Both the position numbers and the translations under genes were made by a program. From Bryobacterales bacterium (GTDB lineage Bacteria > Acidobacteriota > Terriglobia > Bryobacterales > Bryobacteraceae), in contig JAFAQY010000020.1 in assembly GCA_019261985.1 (NCBI GenBank), forward strand, positions 25,423 to 89,422: a stretch of DNA of 64,000 nucleotides, written 5' to 3'. Shown one piece after another: positions 29,975 through 38,471 of this stretch; position 1 is the first letter of the stretch, and each line of letters starts with the position of its first letter. A model generated the notes under the pieces. It was given only the letters and a program-made list of their open reading frames with translations. It was not told where the DNA came from and searched no databases.

Positions 29975-30634
29975 TTACCAGCGTACGTAGGCCGGATTCA
30001 CGTTCCGTTGCAGGAATTCCCGGAAATCGCGCTGGTATTTGGGTAAGCGCAGCTTGCCGTTGATGGTGCGCTTGTCGGTGAACTTGATCTCAGACGAAGG
30101 ATTGAAGTAGGCCACGGCGTTTTGGCGCGTGAGTACGAACGGCGGACGGCCGTTCTGCAGCAGGATGCCGCTGGCAATAAGCGACCCGGTGCGATGGTTG
30201 CCTTCTTGAAACAGTTGCGGCTGGCTAAGCACGCCTACGTAGACTTGCGCCGCAATCTTGTAGGGGTTCTCGGTCTCGTGCTTGCGGTACCAGCGGCGGA
30301 TCGGTTTGACGTATCTGCGGAAATTATCGAAGAACTGGCGCCGTGTCGCGCTAATGTGTTTACGAAACTCGCCCGGATCGTAACCTCGACCGAGTAGGAC
30401 GAGATGGTTTAGCTGCAGCAGCGCTTCCAGTCCCGCGCCGCTGAACAGGTCGACTTCATCCGCAACCAGCGCATCCAGAAACTCATACGCCGCCAGCATG
30501 TTAGACCGCACGGTATCGGTGAAATCGTCACGGCGGGAAGTGAGCACCGCGTTGATTTCAGGAAAATGCCGCTGCACATCGCGTAGCTCATCTTCGATGC
30601 GTCCGAAATGCAAGCGCAGCGCTTTTGTGACCAC
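29975..30634 (-). CDS. Divergent Fic-domain protein lacking the catalytic His
   Basis: About 219 residues if read from GTG 30634. The frame stays open far upstream into pcaG, but a start there would overlap it, so the start is uncertain. The motif QLFQEGNHRTGSLI (about residues 140-152) aligns with the Fic motif HPFxEGNGRxxR: Phe, Glu, Gly, Asn and Arg are kept, but the catalytic His is Gln and the Pro is Leu. Fic enzymes transfer AMP or other groups to hydroxyl side chains using that His. This protein may therefore be inactive, use other chemistry, or bind nucleotide. It lies 75 bases downstream of pcaG on the same strand. Confidence 0.6.
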   Translation of the reverse strand: MVTKALRLHFGRIEDELRDVQRHFPEINAVLTSRRDDFTDTVRSNMLAAYEFLDALVADEVDLFSGAGLEALLQLNHLVLLGRGYDPGEFRKHISATRRQFFDNFRRYVKPIRRWYRKHETENPYKIAAQVYVGVLSQPQLFQEGNHRTGSLIASGILLQNGRPPFVLTRQNAVAYFNPSSEIKFTDKRTINGKLRLPKYQRDFREFLQRNVNPAYVRW

Positions 30635-30708
30635 GTCCAGCAGTAGAGCACAAATCGTTCGCCCAATCCCACACGCACTGGCTGACGGATGGACGGATTT
30701 TAGGTCCG

Positions 30709-31290
30709 CTAATCCACAAAGAACGGCGTTTCTTCCGCCCCCCGCAAAATCAGGTCGAAGCGATAACCGGCTGCCCCCGCCGCATCGGCGCTCGGATCGC
30801 GCTTCGCGATCAAGCGCGCCCGCATCGCAAGATCGGAGACCGAATCCAGAACGAGGTCGCTTGCGTTTGTAGGATCTTCCGGAAAAAATGCGGTTGTCAC
30901 CAGCCGCCGTGTGAGGCCGATTGCGAGCACCATCATGTTCAGATGGGGGCATCGCATATTTCCCTCCCATTCGTAGGAACCCGGCAGAACAGTGCGGAAC
31001 CGGTACCAGCCATCCGCATCCGTGCGGGCGCGGCCCCAACCGAAAAAACCGGGATCGGCTTGCCCGCAGCGCGGGTCCAGCGCATGGCGGAAAATGCCAT
31101 TCGCGTCCGGCTGCCAGATTTCAACAATAGTGTTTACCGTGGGCTTGCCGCCTTCTTCCAAAACGCGGCCGGAGAGCAGAATGTGCTCTCCCCGCGCGAC
31201 CTTTCCGTTATTGCGCGTCAGATCGCTGCAGCCGTCCGAAAACTCCGCTGGAAAAAACGGCCCGATGGTGCAGTACACCGAAGGATTCAT
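30709..31290 (-). CDS. pcaG: Protocatechuate 3,4-dioxygenase alpha chain
   Basis: A 193-residue intradiol dioxygenase subunit starting MNPSVYCTIGPFFPAEF. Family features include VEIWQPDANGIFRHA, GWGRARTDADGWYRFRTVLPG and the C-terminal YRFDLILRG. In the P34O alpha chain the iron ligands are incomplete, and that fits here (no HIH motif; CPHLN instead). ATG 31290 lies two bases after pcaH. Together the subunits open protocatechuate to 3-carboxymuconate. Confidence 0.88.
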   Translation of the reverse strand: MNPSVYCTIGPFFPAEFSDGCSDLTRNNGKVARGEHILLSGRVLEEGGKPTVNTIVEIWQPDANGIFRHALDPRCGQADPGFFGWGRARTDADGWYRFRTVLPGSYEWEGNMRCPHLNMMVLAIGLTRRLVTTAFFPEDPTNASDLVLDSVSDLAMRARLIAKRDPSADAAGAAGYRFDLILRGAEETPFFVD

Positions 31291-31292
31291 GG

Positions 31293-32015
31293 TCAGGGTA
31301 GCTCCGGTGTCGCGCGCTTCCCGCGCAGGACGAAATCGCGATGAAAAGGAATCCGCTGCACATCCCCCATTTCCGGCGGAGGCGCTTCGAAAATCAGCGT
31401 TTGGCGAGCCTCCTCGTCCTTCACGCCGTTCAACAGAACATCGATCTGGTTCAGCGGCTCGCCGGGAAAGAAAATCTGCGTCACGTAACGATTCATCCAA
31501 CTCGGGCCGAAAATCGAAAAATGAATATGCGGCGGGCGCCACCACCAGCCCGATTCAATCACCGGGTACGCGCCCGGTTTAACCGAAAGAAATTGGTACC
31601 GCCCTTCGAAATCGGTGATCAGGCGCCCTTGCCCTGTGAAATTCGGGTCCAGCGGCGCGTCGAACCGGTCCAGTTCGTGGATATATTTCCCGCAGGAGTT
31701 AGCTTGCCAGATCTCGATGACCGCTCCGGCAATAGGAGAACCGTCTTCATCCATTACTCGTCCCGAAACCAAGATAAGCTGCCCCAGCGCGCGAGGCTCT
31801 TCCGGAGCGGCGTGCGATAAATCGAGCGCCTCCACGCCCAGGCGGTTTTCGATGCCGGCCGGTCCCGTGAGCTCCGTCAACGTGAGTGGCCGCTCGGTCA
31901 GCGGGTGCGCCGGCACGCGCGTAAAGCTTCGCGGGTAGCGCGGGATCTGCCGGTCCATCTGCGTCTGGTCATTGTAGGGCCAGTAGCCTGTGTGAGGTTG
32001 AACTGCGGTTTTCAT
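31293..32015 (-). CDS. pcaH: Protocatechuate 3,4-dioxygenase beta chain
   Basis: A 240-residue catalytic subunit. Ferric ligands are visible as Tyr111 (GKYIHELDR), Tyr150 (KPGAYPV) and His163/His165 (RPPHIHF). The block PLDPNFTGQGRLITDFEGRY is diagnostic of the beta chain. It is first in the pcaHG operon and diverges from the secreted hydrolase gene with only 28 bases between starts. No other beta-ketoadipate genes are visible nearby, so the downstream steps must be encoded elsewhere. Confidence 0.92.
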   Translation of the reverse strand: MKTAVQPHTGYWPYNDQTQMDRQIPRYPRSFTRVPAHPLTERPLTLTELTGPAGIENRLGVEALDLSHAAPEEPRALGQLILVSGRVMDEDGSPIAGAVIEIWQANSCGKYIHELDRFDAPLDPNFTGQGRLITDFEGRYQFLSVKPGAYPVIESGWWWRPPHIHFSIFGPSWMNRYVTQIFFPGEPLNQIDVLLNGVKDEEARQTLIFEAPPPEMGDVQRIPFHRDFVLRGKRATPELP

Positions 32016-32043
32016 CGATTCCTATTTACTATAAACTCAACGC

Positions 32044-32946
32044 ATGAAGCTTACCCTTCACGCGGCCGCCGCGCTGGTAATAGCCGCCACGTACGCCGGA
32101 ATCGCCCTGGCTCAGCCTGGCTATCAAGACAGATTCGTCACCGTCAACAATCTTCGAGTTCATTATTTGGACTGGGGGTCGGCGGATAAGCAGCCGTTTA
32201 TCATGCTGCACGGCATCGCCCGGGTTGCCCATTCTTTCGATCACATCGCTCCCAGCTTCAAGAACGATTACCACGTGATGGCGATCGATATGCGCGGCCA
32301 TGGCGATTCCGGCTGGTCGCCCGAAGGCGCCTATCTTGTCGAGGACTACGTCAAGGATCTGGAGGGTTTCGTCGATCAGCTCGATTTGCGCAATCTTGTG
32401 CTGCTCGGCAACTCGACCGGCGGACGCGTCGTGCAGGTGTATGCCGGCCTGCACCCGGACCGCGTCGCGCGCCTGGTCGTGGAGGACGTGGGGCCGCAGC
32501 GCACCAACGAGATCGCGTCCGCATTCGCGCGCCGCGTTCAGCAGGAGGATAAAGGCTGGGCTTCAGAAGACGAACTGGTCGCGTCGTTGGTGAAGACCCG
32601 CGGCTCAGTGCGCGAAGATTTGCAACGCAACTATGCGCATTTCGGAAGTAAACAGCGGGACGATGGCCGCGTGGTGTGGAAGCGCGACCCGAATCTGGTG
32701 AAAGGCTTCGTTCCGACCGAGCTGTGGGAGTACGTGAGCAAAATCAAATCGCCGACCATTTACATCCTGGGTGGCGCGAGCAACATCGTCCCACCCGAAA
32801 CCCAGGAGCGGCTGAAAGCGACGCTGCCCGACGTGCGTATCGTGACGATGCCGGGTTTGGGCCATTATCCGCACCTGGAAGCACCCGCGGAGTATTTGAA
32901 AATCGTGCAGGCATTTCTTATAGAATCAACCAAGAGGTTCCCATGA
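32044..32946 (+). CDS. Secreted alpha/beta hydrolase
   Basis: A 300-residue exported hydrolase. Signal peptide (cleavage near ALAQ, residue 24), oxyanion-hole HG in FIMLHGIAR, nucleophile elbow GNSTGG (Ser124), and a late GLGHYPHLEAP supplying the His. DMRGHGDSG is typical of the family. Its TGA overlaps the ATG of the Mo-hydroxylase as ATGA, so they are coupled. Placement beside pcaHG suggests ester or lactone hydrolysis in aromatic degradation, but the signal peptide argues against a cytoplasmic PcaD role. Confidence 0.8.
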   Translation: MKLTLHAAAALVIAATYAGIALAQPGYQDRFVTVNNLRVHYLDWGSADKQPFIMLHGIARVAHSFDHIAPSFKNDYHVMAIDMRGHGDSGWSPEGAYLVEDYVKDLEGFVDQLDLRNLVLLGNSTGGRVVQVYAGLHPDRVARLVVEDVGPQRTNEIASAFARRVQQEDKGWASEDELVASLVKTRGSVREDLQRNYAHFGSKQRDDGRVVWKRDPNLVKGFVPTELWEYVSKIKSPTIYILGGASNIVPPETQERLKATLPDVRIVTMPGLGHYPHLEAPAEYLKIVQAFLIESTKRFP

Positions 32947-35774
32947 GCACGCCAAACAATACCTCCCGCCGCCAGTTCCTGGAACGAAGCGGAGCCGCAA
33001 TTGTCGCCGCTACCGCCGCCCCTGCTCTAGAGGCTCAGGCGCCATCCCAAAATGCGCAGAACACGATCAGCCCCGATCCCAGCGTTCCGCGCACCACGAT
33101 CAAAGTCACAATTAACGGATCGCCACGCCGCATCGAGGTGGAAGATCGATGGACCCTGGTTGAGCTGCTTCGGGATCACCTCGGCCTAACCGGCACGCGC
33201 ATCGGCTGCGATCGAGGTGAGTGTGGCGCTTGCACGGTGCTTATTGATGGCAAGGCTGGCTACTCTTGCAGCCAGCTCGCGGTTTGGATGGATGGCCGCT
33301 CCATTCAAACGGTCGAGTCCCTTGCACAAAACGGTAATCTCGATCCGCTTCAGAAAGCGTTTATCGAGCATGATGCACCGCAGTGCGGCTTCTGCACGTC
33401 AGGCCAGTTAATGAGCGCCAAGGGTCTTCTGAACCGCAATCCGAAACCTGCTCAGGACGATGCCCGCGCCGCGCTCACTGGGAACATCTGCCGCTGCTCG
33501 AATTACAACCGCTATGTTGAAGCCACGCTTGCTGCCGCCGGCGTCTCCTCGCCGCAAACCGTGCAGCGCTTCGCAGCCGCGGGCGCCCCCTTCGCGGCGC
33601 TGAAGACCATCGGGCATGAAACGCCTCGCATCGACGCGCGCGAGCGCGTCACCGGGAAAGCCACCTATAGCGGCGACGTGCGTCTGCCCGGTATGCTCTA
33701 TGCCAAGGTCCTGCGCAGCCCGCACGCGCACGCCCGCATCAAGAGCATCGATATCTCGAAAGCCCAAGCGCTCCCCGGCGTGAAAGCGGTGCTTACGCAT
33801 GACAACTGTACCGTGGTTTGGGGCGCGGGCGGGATCGCGGGTGGCCAGCAGTATAACGATGCAGTCAAAAAGATCACCAAGCAGCGCCGGTATGCGTTCA
33901 ATAATCCGGTCCGCTTCGTCGGAGATCCCGTAGCTGCTGTTGCAGCCGTGAACCGGCACGTCGCCGAGGAGGCTCTCCAACTTATTTCGGTCGATTATGA
34001 GGTTCTCCCGCACGTGCTCGAGCCGGAAGAAGCGCTGAAGCCCGGCGCTCCGCAGATCTGGCCTGAGGGCAATCTTGCGCTCGATACGCGCAACGAAGCA
34101 AAACCCACGGGTCAGCGCCGCGGCGACGTGGAAAAGGGCTTCCAGGAGGCCATGGCCGACGGCGGACACGTCTTCGAAGACCGTCTGACCACCACGCTTG
34201 TCCACAACGCTCAGATGGAGCCGCGCTCCTGCGTCGCGCACTGGGAGGGAGAAAAGCTCACCGTTTACACGCCGACCGGCGGCATTGCAAATTGCCGCGC
34301 CGATACCGCTCGCGATCTGGACGTGCCACTCGAAAACGTCCGCATTGTGTGCCAGTACATGGGCGGCAACTTCGGCAATAAAAACCAGAATCAGGATTCG
34401 GACCTGATTGCCGCGATGCTTGCGAAACAGTCCGGCGCGCCGGTGAAGGTCGAATACTCGCGAAAGGAAGATTTCATCGGCATGCACGGACGCTGGCCGA
34501 CGGTTCAATATTACAAAGTCGGGGTCAGCCGCGACGGAACCCTCAAATCCATTCAGCTTCGCGGTTACAGCGGCATGGGCGGGTACCGCAAGAACAGCGG
34601 CAATATCGGCGGCATTGAAGTTTATCAGTGCCCAAATATCGAAACCACAATTTACCCCGTCTACACCAATAAAACGACCTCAGGGAATTTCCGCGGCCCC
34701 GAGTACCCGCAAGGCTACTTCGGCATCCAGAACATGATGGACGAGGTCGCATTTAAGCTCAACATGGACCCGGTTGAGTTCGCGCTGAAGAACATGACGC
34801 GCAAGGCCAACGACCAGAATCCGTACACAAATTACACGCTCGACGAGTGCATTCATCGCGGAGCCGAAGCTTTCGGGTGGAAGCAGAAGTGGCGGCCGGA
34901 ACCCGGCTCCGACCGCGGCCCAGTTAAGCGCGGCGCGGGATTCGCATTCATGGCGTTCCGCTCCGGTGTCGGCCGCAGTAACGCGATTATTGAGCTTGAT
35001 TCAAGCGGCAAATACATCGTCCGTGTCGGCGTAACCGACGTCGGCGCGGGCGCCAAGACCACCATGGGCCTGATCGCGGCAGAGGCGCTGGAGGTGCCGC
35101 TTTCGCAAGTCACCGTGGATTGGGGCGACACCAGCCGGTGTCCGTACTCGGTTGGCGAATCCGGCAGCCGCACCACCATTCAGACCGGCTACGCGGTGGT
35201 GGAAGCCGCGCGCGAGATTAAAAAGCAAATCGCCGAGAAGGGCATGCCCAAAACCGGTGAGCGCTACACCGCGTCCACCAATCCGAACCCGACGATTGCG
35301 GATAACAAGGTCCGCGCCACTTATGGCGCTCATTTTGTCGAAGTGGAAGTTGACGTCGAAACCGGCCGCGCCCGCGTGCTGAAGTATCTGGCGGTTCACG
35401 ATTGCGGCCGCGTTATGAACCCGCTCACCGCCGCAAGCCAGATCAAAGGCGGAGCGATCATGGGCATCGGCATGGCTTTGCATGAAGAACTGCTCTATGA
35501 CGCGCGCAGCGGGCAGCCGTTGACAGCCGGTTATTATGGGCACCGCGTGCTGACGCACCGCGACGCGCCCGATATTGAAGTCATATTTATCGAAAGCGAC
35601 GACGGCTACGGACCCTGGGGCGCAAAGAGCATGGGCGAATCGAGCAAAGTTCCCGCGGTGGCCGCGGTGGGAAATGCCGTGTTCAATGCGCTGGGGCATC
35701 GGATGAGGGACTTGCCTATCACACGCGACAAAATCCTAATGGCCGCTCAGCGCGGCGCGGAGGTGCGTGCATGA
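32943..35774 (+). CDS. Exported Mo-hydroxylase, fused [2Fe-2S] and molybdopterin subunits
   Basis: A 943-residue xanthine-dehydrogenase-family protein. Tat signal SRRQFLERSGAA, then a [2Fe-2S] ferredoxin domain (about 50-125; CDRGECGACTVLIDG), a second [2Fe-2S] domain (CGFC and CRC motifs, about 140-190) and the large Mo-cofactor domain (about 220-930; SPHAHARI, GGNFGNKNQNQ, RGPEYPQGYFG, GESSKVPAV). In the better-known enzymes the small and large parts are separate subunits, so this is a fusion. ATG 32943 overlaps the hydrolase stop. With the FAD subunit that follows it probably oxidises an aldehyde or N-heterocycle in the periplasm. Confidence 0.88.
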   Translation: MSTPNNTSRRQFLERSGAAIVAATAAPALEAQAPSQNAQNTISPDPSVPRTTIKVTINGSPRRIEVEDRWTLVELLRDHLGLTGTRIGCDRGECGACTVLIDGKAGYSCSQLAVWMDGRSIQTVESLAQNGNLDPLQKAFIEHDAPQCGFCTSGQLMSAKGLLNRNPKPAQDDARAALTGNICRCSNYNRYVEATLAAAGVSSPQTVQRFAAAGAPFAALKTIGHETPRIDARERVTGKATYSGDVRLPGMLYAKVLRSPHAHARIKSIDISKAQALPGVKAVLTHDNCTVVWGAGGIAGGQQYNDAVKKITKQRRYAFNNPVRFVGDPVAAVAAVNRHVAEEALQLISVDYEVLPHVLEPEEALKPGAPQIWPEGNLALDTRNEAKPTGQRRGDVEKGFQEAMADGGHVFEDRLTTTLVHNAQMEPRSCVAHWEGEKLTVYTPTGGIANCRADTARDLDVPLENVRIVCQYMGGNFGNKNQNQDSDLIAAMLAKQSGAPVKVEYSRKEDFIGMHGRWPTVQYYKVGVSRDGTLKSIQLRGYSGMGGYRKNSGNIGGIEVYQCPNIETTIYPVYTNKTTSGNFRGPEYPQGYFGIQNMMDEVAFKLNMDPVEFALKNMTRKANDQNPYTNYTLDECIHRGAEAFGWKQKWRPEPGSDRGPVKRGAGFAFMAFRSGVGRSNAIIELDSSGKYIVRVGVTDVGAGAKTTMGLIAAEALEVPLSQVTVDWGDTSRCPYSVGESGSRTTIQTGYAVVEAAREIKKQIAEKGMPKTGERYTASTNPNPTIADNKVRATYGAHFVEVEVDVETGRARVLKYLAVHDCGRVMNPLTAASQIKGGAIMGIGMALHEELLYDARSGQPLTAGYYGHRVLTHRDAPDIEVIFIESDDGYGPWGAKSMGESSKVPAVAAVGNAVFNALGHRMRDLPITRDKILMAAQRGAEVRA

Positions 35775-36760
35775 AGACGTTTACCAACTCCAACGCTCGC
35801 GATCCGAAACAAGCGGCGACGCTCGCGCAGCAGGCCCGCCGCGAAAATAAGGCCGCTTATTTCAACAGCGGAGGGACCGATCTGCTCGGGCTCGTTAAAG
35901 AACGAATCGTCAAGCCTGATGTTTTGATTAATCTGCGCACGCTAAAAGGCCTGGACACGATTTCCTCCGCGGCCGGCGGCGTCAATATCGGCGGACAAGT
36001 CACACTCGAAACCCTGAGCCGCGATCCCCGCATCCGCCGCGATTACACCGTCCTGGCCGAAGCCGCCGAGAGCGTAGCCACTCCCCAGATCCGCAATTTC
36101 GGAACTCTGGCAGGCAACGTCTGCCAGCGGCCGTGGTGCTGGTACTACCGCAATGGCTTCCCGTGCTTCAAGGCGGGAGGCAACCAGTGCTTCTCCATCA
36201 CCGGCGAAAACCAGTTCCACGCCATCTTTGGCGGAGGGCCGAGCTATATCGTTCACCCGTCCGACACGGCGCCGGCTCTGGTTGCATTAGACGCGCGCTT
36301 CAAGATTATCGGACCGGCAGGCGAGCGCACCGTTCCCGCCGCCGATTTCTTCGTTCTGCCAAAGCAAAACGCCGCACGCGAAAACGTGCTCGCCGAGGAT
36401 GAAGTGCTGGCGTCGATCCAGTTGCCCAGTCCGCGTGCCGGCCAGCGCAGCACCTATCACAAAGAGATGGACCGCGAAGCCTGGACTCATGCGGTGGTCA
36501 GCGCCGCGCTTGTTCTCGAAATGGACAAGGACATCTGCCGCTCCGCGCGCATCGTGCTCGGCGGAGTTGCGCCAATCCCCTGGCGAGTACCAGACGCCGA
36601 GAAGCTGCTAGCGGGCCAGCGCATCACGCCCGACCTCGCCGCGAAGGCCGCGGAAGCCGCGCTCGCAGGCGCGAATCCGCTCGCGAAGAACGCATATAAA
36701 GTGCCGCTGACGAAAGCCATCGTGCAGCGCACCGCTTTAGCTCTAGCCACCCGGGCCTGA
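35771..36760 (+). CDS. Mo-hydroxylase FAD-binding subunit, PaoB/YagS-like
   Basis: A 329-residue flavoprotein. The N-terminal FAD-binding site is NSGGTDLLGLVKERI, with IRNFGTLAGNVCQRP further on. A four-Cys stretch (CQRPWCWYY...PCF...NQC, about residues 117-139) matches the [4Fe-4S] insert of PaoB-type subunits. Its ATG overlaps the large subunit stop (ATGA). No signal peptide is seen, so it would be exported with the Tat-bearing partner. A copy of its last 60 bases lies at 37391-37450. Confidence 0.85.
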   Translation: MKTFTNSNARDPKQAATLAQQARRENKAAYFNSGGTDLLGLVKERIVKPDVLINLRTLKGLDTISSAAGGVNIGGQVTLETLSRDPRIRRDYTVLAEAAESVATPQIRNFGTLAGNVCQRPWCWYYRNGFPCFKAGGNQCFSITGENQFHAIFGGGPSYIVHPSDTAPALVALDARFKIIGPAGERTVPAADFFVLPKQNAARENVLAEDEVLASIQLPSPRAGQRSTYHKEMDREAWTHAVVSAALVLEMDKDICRSARIVLGGVAPIPWRVPDAEKLLAGQRITPDLAAKAAEAALAGANPLAKNAYKVPLTKAIVQRTALALATRA

Positions 36761-36844
36761 GATCGTTGGGTAGCCTCGTTTAAAGCGTCGGAGGTTCCTG
36801 CCCCGCGCAAGCAGGCGGCCGTCGCGTATTGCTAGAATAATGCT

Positions 36845-37136
36845 TTGGGCATTATCGACTTCTCCCGGGACCCGCGCAAGGCACAATCGAATCTTGCGAA
36901 ACATGGCGTCTCGTTCGAGGAAGCCCAAACTGTTTTTTTTTGACGAGAATGCACGATTGATTGACGATCCCGATCATTCAGGCGAAGAGGAACGATTCCT
37001 GCTGTTGGGTTATAGCTTCCAAGCGCGCTGTTTGGTGGTATGCCATGCATATCGCGAATGTGCTTCTGTCATGCGGCTCATCTCCGCCCGGCGCGCAACA
37101 TCGCGCGAGGAAAAAGAATATTGGAGGTTTCGATGA
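36845..37136 (+). pseudogene. brnT: BrnT toxin, frameshifted at a T9 tract
   Basis: Reading from TTG 36845 gives IIDFSRDPRKAQSNLAKHG, then VSFEEAQTVFF, a good BrnT N-terminus, but TGA stops it at 36941-36943. The +1-shifted frame continues with DENARLIDDPDHSGEEE, then LISARRATSREEKEYW, a good BrnT C-terminus ending at 37136. The junction is a run of nine T (36933-36941); eight T would join the halves into one standard BrnT of about 96 residues. So the gene is broken by one base, or is rescued by polymerase slippage on the run. BrnT is a ribonuclease toxin neutralised by BrnA. Confidence 0.8.
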
Positions 37137-37381
37137 GAAGAGAATACGATTTTTCGAAGTCGCGTAGAAACCCATACGCCAAACAACTTAAGCGCCAGAT
37201 TACGATTCGCCTTGATGCGGCGGCGTTGGATTATTTTAAGCAACTCGCTGCCGAACTAGGCATGCCGTATCAGAACCTCATCAATCTATTCCTGCGAGAC
37301 TGTGCTGCGCATAAGCGCCGGCCGGAGATAAAGTGGCCACCGGCGAGTAATCCAAGCGAACGCGCGCGCTCGAAAACGTAG
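37133..37381 (+). CDS. brnA: BrnA antitoxin
   Basis: An 82-residue antitoxin starting MRREYDFSKSRRNPYAK, with the ribbon-helix-helix segment QITIRLDAAALDYFKQLAAELGMPYQNLINLFLRD. The ATG overlaps the brnT stop (ATGA), which keeps the normal toxin-first order of brnTA. It is intact although brnT is frameshifted. BrnA dimers bind the operon promoter and BrnT. Confidence 0.88.
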   Translation: MRREYDFSKSRRNPYAKQLKRQITIRLDAAALDYFKQLAAELGMPYQNLINLFLRDCAAHKRRPEIKWPPASNPSERARSKT

Positions 37382-37506
37382 CGCGTGGCGCCGCCGCTGA
37401 CGAAAGCCATCATGCAGCGCACTGCTTGGCTCTCGGCAACCGGGCCTCGGGGCGCCAAACAGTCGCGCTTCCGCCGGTGGCAGTCGTGTCATCCTACCCT
37501 GAGGAT

Positions 37507-38433
37507 ATGTATCGTGCCCTCCTGATACTGCCCGCGCTGGCAGCGCTGCACGCGGCTCCCCTATGTCCTTCGCCCCGCGAGGTCCAGCCGGGCCAGACGC
37601 TGGAAGAGCTGGCATCTCGCTACCTTGGCGATCCCCAATACGCGATCTCCATCGCCCTTGCGACCAACGCCCGTACGGCGGACGGATTCAAGTACATTTC
37701 GAACCTCGACGACCTTGCGGGCATTGGGCGAGTCTGTGTTCCCGCGAAATCCGAAGCGAAGGACCTGCGCCGCAGTTGGGAGGCGTACGAGCGCGCTGTC
37801 AGCGAAGCTCGCCTGCCCCGCGCGTCCACTGTTTCGAAATCGCTCGTCATTATTCCGCCGGATCAGCCTGTGGATGTAGTGGCTTGGGTGCGGCAGGACC
37901 AAGCCGACCGGCTGAAAACCGGCGCGGGCGGCTGGGTGAATGCAGTGCCTTCCGAGACCTGGGTCACGGTCGAACCGCATCTGCGCGATTTCTGCCGCAC
38001 CTTCGTGCATGACCGCAAGCCGGAGGAGGCCAAGCTCGCGCAGCGCCTGGAGCAGCGTCTGGGGCTTTCGCCATCCAGCGGCAAAACGAACTTCGTTCGC
38101 ATGCGCCTCGCTCAACCTGAAGCCAACGCTATCTTTCGACCTTGTGTCAATCCGGCCGCCGATCATGCTACTTGCTCCGTCGGGCCGCCCTCAAGTTCGG
38201 CGGCCGATTACCAGCAGTGGTTTCTTGGACAGTACTACTCCTCATACGGTCAATCTCTAATCGGTGAGTTTCCATGGACGGCGTTGGGCTACACCTTCGA
38301 TTGGGGTCAGGGCTCAGCCAAAGGCCGCTTTCAACGCTACGGCGAGAGCGAATTCGTAATTCGCAAGAATGCACCCGTTGAAGTTCTCGACGTGCTCACG
38401 ACGGCGAAGTATTGCGGCTTAAACGCGCCTTAG
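37507..38433 (+). CDS. Secreted LysM-like hypothetical protein
   Basis: A 308-residue protein with a short signal peptide (MYRALLILPALAALHAAP). Residues about 22-75 look like a LysM fold (REVQPGQTLEELASRYLGDPQYAISIALATNARTADG), known for binding peptidoglycan or chitin-like glycans. The rest is unrecognised; it has four Cys and an aromatic C-terminal half. ATG 37507 was chosen because it starts the signal peptide. Confidence 0.6.
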   Translation: MYRALLILPALAALHAAPLCPSPREVQPGQTLEELASRYLGDPQYAISIALATNARTADGFKYISNLDDLAGIGRVCVPAKSEAKDLRRSWEAYERAVSEARLPRASTVSKSLVIIPPDQPVDVVAWVRQDQADRLKTGAGGWVNAVPSETWVTVEPHLRDFCRTFVHDRKPEEAKLAQRLEQRLGLSPSSGKTNFVRMRLAQPEANAIFRPCVNPAADHATCSVGPPSSSAADYQQWFLGQYYSSYGQSLIGEFPWTALGYTFDWGQGSAKGRFQRYGESEFVIRKNAPVEVLDVLTTAKYCGLNAP

Positions 38434-38444
38434 CAGCTCGCGGC

Positions 38445-38450
38445 TATAAT
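38445..38450 (+). promoter_or_regulatory. Candidate -10 box, TATAAT
   Basis: A perfect TATAAT lies 22 bases before ATG 38472, and GGAG sits five bases before that ATG. No clear -35 is visible at the right spacing, so support is partial. Confidence 0.35.
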
Positions 38451-38471
38451 GAACTGCAATTGTGGAGCACT

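Larger units (their letters stand above)
36701..37450. repeat. Direct repeat of the FAD-subunit gene tail flanking BrnTA
   Basis: Bases 36701-36761 (end of the FAD-subunit gene) and 37391-37450 share CCGCTGACGAAAGCCAT, then GTGCAGCGCACCGCTT versus ATGCAGCGCACTGCTT, then CCGGGCCT: roughly 80% identity over 60 bases. The BrnTA pair fills the space between. This pattern suggests duplication of the gene end during insertion of the toxin-antitoxin cassette, or relics of a second FAD-subunit copy. Confidence 0.75.

Noticed and set aside
33408..34508. Long antisense frame (366 codons) opposite the Mo-hydroxylase gene
   Set aside because: It is a mirror frame of a well-supported gene with clear family motifs; the antisense product has no recognisable sequence and a composition typical of GC-driven shadows.
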